DNA of 64,000 nt, from NCBI RefSeq assembly GCF_030272615.1, contig NC_081409.1:526554975-526618974 (forward strand), given 5' to 3'. Positions 58,579 to 64,000 of the stretch are shown here, in pieces. Numbering within the stretch: the stretch's first letter is position 1; the number at the start of each line of letters is the position of its first letter. A model generated the notes under the pieces. The model had not been told where the DNA came from and did not search any database. It saw only the letters and a program-made list of their open reading frames with translations. The DNA is from Cryptomeria japonica (taxonomy: Eukaryota; Streptophyta; Pinopsida; Cupressales; Cupressaceae). A program made the position numbers and the translations under genes.

Positions 58579-61500
58579 TTTTGAGGTATGTCATGAAGCT
58601 TTTGATGCTAATAAGTGTTGAGGCACAGTAGTATAGTTATAATTTTTATTTCCCTAAGTGCTTTGCGCACAGTTATGTAGGAGTAATAGAGTTGTTACTG
58701 CTATAATGTATTATAATTATAGAGGGAAGGTATTCATCATATAAAACAATGAATATGTGCATTCAATGTCACACACAATAAATATCTCCTTCATTGAACT
58801 ATAATAAATTATAGCAGTATACAGTGAATAAGAAAGTGTTTTGTTTTTACCCTCCTAATACATCAATTACACATATATAATTCATGACAGTGAGGTGGTT
58901 AGCTCACAATCACAACTCATACACTTGTACTCAATGTATTAGTAGTGAAAAATGAATTACAACAGTTTTGCGAAATGATTTTTCTAAGGTTTTGTCAAGT
59001 TTTTGAGGGACTCTATGCCCAATAGACAAGTTTAGGCTACTGGTCAAGATATTTAGTAAACATATAGCAGATGTCACCCAAAATGTTACCTAATTTCGCT
59101 AATCGCTCAATTAGGTAGAGCTTTTATCATTTTTAAATGAAAAGAAAGGTACTTTTTCTGCTTTATTACATTTATGTGCATAAATAAAATCAAGATTGCA
59201 GTATTAGATTGCATTCATACATATGCATATAACAAAGAAGATATTCCTCAAATATTTTCAAAATTAATATTTACTGACCAAGTAGATGTATAAGGTCTCA
59301 CACAAGTTATGAGACTACCTTCTTTAATGCAAGAAAAGAAAATATTGTACATTTAAAGATACAAAGGAATGCACATATAAGGGCAAAAGATGAGTTATTG
59401 CCTAAATGACTGGTTCTAGTTGAGTTTCCCTGCATCCTTCCCCATCTTCCTCTTTTTCTCCATCTAGTTGTTGTTTCCTCATCATTCCTAATTGCCTACA
59501 TTTGAGAGAGAAGGTTTTGTTAGAAGCAATGGAAGGTCTTTAATCCGTACATGCATGTACCTCTATAAACATACAGTATGATCCTCGAGTGCACTAAAAT
59601 AGTTGGCATCATGTTTAGAAAACAAAAGGAATATCAAACATCTCTGCCATATTCACATACTTTTCTAACAGGTTTGTTCACTGTGTAGATACAGGTATAA
59701 ATTGCCTTACTATTTCATCTATCTAATTATAGCATATGGAGTGAAATGGGCTCCCACAAGGGTTGAGCTCAGCATGCTTCTATGTCATTATGGCTTCATC
59801 TAGTAGGAACTCATCATCCACAATAGTGAGCTAATAAGATCCTTATTATAGATGACAAGTTTCTACCAGATGGAACCATACTAACATGAGAAAAGCCATA
59901 TAATGAATGATTTCATATGATAGTGATATCAACATGGTTAAATAGTGAGCATTGATTGATTAGAAAAGGGTCTCAAAGAAAAAGTACTAAAGCCTAGAGA
60001 AGGTATGTAGGATAATGATTAGCATCTTCAGGGCTAATAGTGTTTTCAATTCTTCAAAGTGAGAAAGTGTAGAGATTAGTCACAGTAATCAGAGTAGTCA
60101 TTCCTATTAAGGAGTTGCAGATCATGCCATGAGCCCAGGACAGATTTGAGAAGAAATAACAGTACTACATTGAGCAGTCATAAACTTCCAAGGGCATGGA
60201 CACTACAATTAATAATGCAAGTTGCTTAGTGAGGGACAACCTTTAATTCAAAACAGGAGCTCAAGGCATCAAGTATAGTAGTCACACTTCCTTATAAATA
60301 GTCACAGTCTTTGGAGTAATCACAAGTAAAAGTATTCACCTTACAATTATGCAGTGATCACAAACATATATAAGATAGTGGTAGATCGCCAAACAGTAAC
60401 ATTATGTAATGAAAATAAAAGAGAGAAGTTGCTACAATAAATTTATAAGAAACCAGAGTTTAAAAGCATCATCAAATGCCATAAAGTTTCAATTCAAAGG
60501 GACATTCATCATATGATAGCCAAAAATATGGAAATATTCATTAAAGTCACCCTCAGTCAAAGACATCTATCATTGTGATGTTATTTTCAGTAAAGGACAA
60601 AGAATATGGTGACAATAGTAGTTAATGAACAGTGAACAAGGGCTATGAATATGAGTTTTGAATCTCAAAGGGGTATAAAGTTTAAAGTCAAGGAAATCTA
60701 TAAGGATAAAGGGTAGTCCAATGAGGATCTTGAGAATCATAGTTGACTCAAACGATAGGGAATAATGGGAGATAAATCTATGTCATTATAATAAGGTGAA
60801 AACAAATGGATGTAATGGAAGAGGCTATATGATGCAGTAATGAGGGTATTTAAGCCACAATTACAGCCAAATGGTAGTATTTACATCATAGTCAGAGCTA
60901 TGGTGCAGGTAAGGGGAAGAGATATATAGTGAAACTGCAAATAAACAATGAAAATTAACAATATCAAGCAGGAAATGATACTTCCATTAAGCCAAGTTTA
61001 CTTGTCACAATCATGATAAAGCAACAAACAATTGACAGCCACAAAGGACTCCCTAGTTGTTGTTAAACATAGAGATTTAACGGCAAAGGATGGATATCAA
61101 GGTAGAAAGATACAATCATGAAGAACATTACAATTCATTGCAGCAGTCATTGCAGACAATGCCTTATTTAAAGAGTAGTCGTATCAAAGAATGCAGTCAT
61201 CTATAGGAACAATAATCAAGAAGCTCTATGAACACATAACATAGTGACCTTTTGAATCTATAGCAGGCATCAATCATCATGGGATATGCTATGACAAGTT
61301 CTACACATGATCAATTTGCAGCCTTAATTTACAATGTCAATCTCATAACAGAGATAGCAGCCTTCATGAGAGCAAAGACAATGATCTTCGAAGAATATAG
61401 TGAAAACAAACTAATGATTAAACGAACAATGATAGTACATGAATCATTAATAGCCTTATCACAGAGCCATAGAGCCCACAAGAGTGAACAAGATTAAAAG

Positions 61501-62640
61501 ACAATCAAAGAAAGAAGCTTCGGGATATAAAGTGCATCTATAAGGATTGAGAGATTCATGGAGGCCTTTCATAGTCATAGTTATCTCAAATCTAGTCTTG
61601 AAGACAAATACCAGTCACAGGGGCATCAAACAATCATTGAAAATATGTGCATCAATGATTAAGATATAGTGCAATCCCAAGGTAACACTTCATACAATCC
61701 TTTCATTTTCATTATAGTCATTCATAATCCTAAGGGTTTGACAGTATTTAGTATATAGTCATACAGCAACAAAAGCCTATTGAAGAACAATCACTATAAT
61801 AGTCATTGGGGAAATGGTCATCTTTAGTAGATAATGATAAAGAATGATTATTACACAATAGAGATTCATTTTGTCAAAGAATGATCATCAAACACAATAA
61901 AGTGATTACAACTCCTCACAGATCTGTAAAACCCTTGTGTTTTATTTCTTCAGAAATGCCAAATGCAGAGAAAGTGACATTAAATAAGAAAAAAAAAAAA
62001 GATTTCTTCAACATTAAGTGAATAAATGAAACCAAGCCCTTGATAATCTACATGTTCCATAACTATTTGAAGGAGAAAAGAAAAACCTCATGGCAACATC
62101 ATTAACAGAATTCAAAAAGCATGTAAGAGTATATTTCCTGTAGCAGCATAGCTGCTAAAAAGAGGAAGTCTAAATGCAATAATACGTCAGCCATCAAAGA
62201 AGAATCTAAGTGAATTAATGACAAATATATTTAGAAGATAAGAATAAATGATTGTCAAAGTTGTAAATAGAGGAAAATCCAAAAATCTCCATAGCAAGGA
62301 GCCAATACGCAAATATATACAAGGGACCGTGAGAAAAGAAATTACCATATTTAACCTTAACAAGCATGTTGACCAAGAAGAAAATGCTCCAGAAGCTCAA
62401 AATCTCCATAAACCCTTGGCGGCGCTTTCCCATAGAAGCAAAAATACAACATGAGAAATGAAGGTTTTTGAAAATTAAAATGAATGTTTTGAATTTAGGG
62501 TTTCTCTACCCTAATTTTTTTTTTCCCTTTTCTTTTTTAATTTGTTGCACAACTATTACCGTTGTGGGTATGATTACAAGCTAAGTCAAAGGTGTTAAGT
62601 GTTTCTCTAACACTTGGTATTTTTAGTGTTTCTATTTTGT
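58579..62640. other. About 4 kb without a recognised gene
   Basis: Follows C's integrase, where C's 3' LTR is expected; I could not fix its edges. AGTCA/AGTCAC/TAGTCAT words are frequent between 59900 and 61900, giving a weakly repetitive texture. Open stretches (for example 61279-61497) have no recognisable protein. TTAGGGTTTCTCTACCCTAA at 62498-62517 is an inverted pair. It may be a badly eroded long LTR. Confidence 0.4.
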
Positions 62641-62657
62641 ATTGGATTCATTTGTAA

Positions 62658-62707
62658 AATAATATTAATAAATCATTTATTTATAAATCATTTTTATTAA
62701 TATTATT
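62658..62707. repeat. AT-rich inverted repeat, 15-bp arms
   Basis: AATAATATTAATAAA (62658-62672) and its exact reverse complement TTTATTAATATTATT (62693-62707) around a 20-bp AT-rich loop. It lies just left of the 5'-truncated LINE. Confidence 0.85.
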
Positions 62708-62719
62708 CAAATAATAAAA

Positions 62720-64000
62720 ATGTAGAAGGAGTAAGGTTCAGGCTAAGGAATGGAATAGAAAGATCTTTAAGAATGTTTTTGCTCAAAAAAAAATCATTGC
62801 ACAACAATTGGAAGAAGTTAACCAAAACATAATTTCCAAGGGAGTGGATCAGCTCCTACATTCTACACAGAAGGGTCTTGAAAGTGAGTGGGAAGAAGCT
62901 TGTAAGAGAGAAGAAAATATTGGAGACGGAAATCAAGAGAGCTCTGGCTAGAGCAGGGAGATAAGAACACAAAATTCTTTCATGCATCCACAAAACAAAA
63001 AAAAGCATCTAATGTTATATTCTCAATCAAGCATGCGAACACAGGGGTATTGATTAAAAATTTAGCAGACATTCAAGATGAAGAAGTAAAGTTTTTCAAG
63101 AATCTTTTACCCCCCCCACCTTCTAATTTAGATCCTTTTTGGAAGGATAATGTTGAGCTTCTACTGCAATCTATCCCTCCTCTGATCTCTGACTAGGATA
63201 ACAGAATCATGTTGGCCCCCCTCACCCTGGAGGAAGTTCACAAAGTGGTATTCTCCCTTTCCCCAGATAAAGCCCTAGGTCCGGATGGGTTCACCACCCT
63301 CTTTTTCCAAAAGTGTTGGGATGTGATTGGTTTTGACCTCTTAGCGGTCATGGAAGAATCTAGGAAAAAGGGAGCAATGCTAAAAAGTTTTAATGCAACA
63401 AATATTGTTCTCATCCCAAAAATACCTTCTCCATCAACATTCGCAGAATTCAGACCTATTTCTCTTTGGAACACAATCTACAAGATCATAACTAAGGCCA
63501 TTTACCTTAGAATGCATTATCTCATACCCAATATCATCTCGCAAGAACAAGGGGGTTTTGTCCCAGGTAGGGAGACTATGGAAGGAGCCCTAGTAGCACA
63601 TGAGATTTTACACTCTATCCATGAAAACCAACAAGCAAATTTTGTTGTCAAACTTGATATGATGAAAGCATACGATCGGGTTAAGTGGGATTTTCTCTTT
63701 AAAGTATTATCAAAATTCGGCTTCTCAGACAAATGGTGCAAATGGATCAAAACTTGTGTCTCAGGTGCGCATTTTTCTATTCTAATAAATGGACATCCCT
63801 CAAGGTTTTTTCAAGGTACACAAGGAATAAGACAAGGCGACCCTTTATCACCCTTTCTCTTCATTCTCATGGCAGATGCCTTTAGCAGATACATCAATTT
63901 TCAATCTTTAAAAGGGCTTTGCCTTGGTGTCACTCTTCTAGGTAATTCAATAACAGTAACTTGCTCTCTTTTTGTTGATGATACGTTGTTATTTGGTAAG
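62720..64000 (+). pseudogene. L1-type LINE ORF2, 5'-truncated, runs off right edge
   Basis: Non-LTR reverse transcriptase. Similarity starts near 62721 in the endonuclease-RT connector (VQAKEWNRKIFKNVFAQ; WLEQGDKNTKFFH after a frame change near 62920). A TAG near 63194 and then an open frame to the window end: PDKALGPDGF (63267), FRPISLWNTIYKI (63450), GGFVPGRETMEGALVAHEIL, LDMMKAYDRVKWDFL (motif A, 63652), QGIRQGDPLSPFLFIL (63822), and the catalytic FVDDTLLFG (63970). The catalytic Asp residues visible are intact. No endonuclease domain lies to the left, so this is a 5'-truncated insertion, the common fate of LINEs. Its machinery class could have made the 29978-31419 insert. Confidence 0.92.

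Noticed and set aside
61279-61497. 72-codon frame MGYAMTSSTHDQ
   Set aside because: Isolated, with no recognisable domain and no related copy in the window.

Overview
The window looks like intergenic DNA from a large, repeat-rich plant nuclear genome. The evidence is plant-type Ty1/copia and Ty3/gypsy polyproteins, an archaeal-type second RNase H typical of plant Tat-lineage gypsy elements, initiator-Met-tRNA primer sites and a plant L1-type LINE. A conifer or another large-genome seed plant is possible, but that is only an impression. I found no host gene, tRNA, rRNA or CRISPR array. Almost everything is retrotransposon, mostly decayed, in two nests.

Left nest (1-26948). A minus-strand gypsy element (called D) shows a gag pseudogene running off the left edge (1-1355), a 3-kb leader, a primer site (4396-4413) and a 5' LTR. 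That LTR is split by a plus-strand, apparently non-coding LTR element (LARD-like, 5445-26133) with very long LTRs (4652 and 4411 bp) and a perfect 5-bp target duplication AAGTG. The LARD interior is split by a full-length plus-strand Ty1/copia element (copia 1, 12494-20274, target duplication CATTG). Insertion order: D, then LARD, then copia 1.

Right nest (27560-58578). A plus-strand gypsy element (C) shows an RNase H tail (27560-27885) and, about 29.6 kb later, an integrase (57446-58578). Between them sits a minus-strand gypsy array (A/B) in which two internal regions flank one shared LTR: a truncated LTR, then A (gag, protease, extra RNase H, deleted pol), then a giant LTR (35045-52846), then B (protease, extra RNase H, RT, RNase H, integrase). 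The giant LTR was hit by a plus-strand solo LTR (E, 38336-43284) and by a minus-strand copia element (copia 2, 44983-52405). A 1.4-kb retrocopy-like insert with a 16-bp target duplication sits in A's pol (29978-31419). The right edge holds uncharacterised DNA and a 5'-truncated L1 LINE reverse transcriptase (62720-64000).

The most unusual feature is a family of long proteins encoded inside the LTRs themselves. The giant A/B LTR carries a reading frame of about 970 codons (minus strand, 43935 to 36083, split by E but in frame when E is removed). Solo LTR E carries a related frame of 1026 codons (39277-42354) with no frameshift and only C-to-T-type stops. The 1.4-kb insert carries a third, truncated relative. 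I do not recognise a function for this protein.
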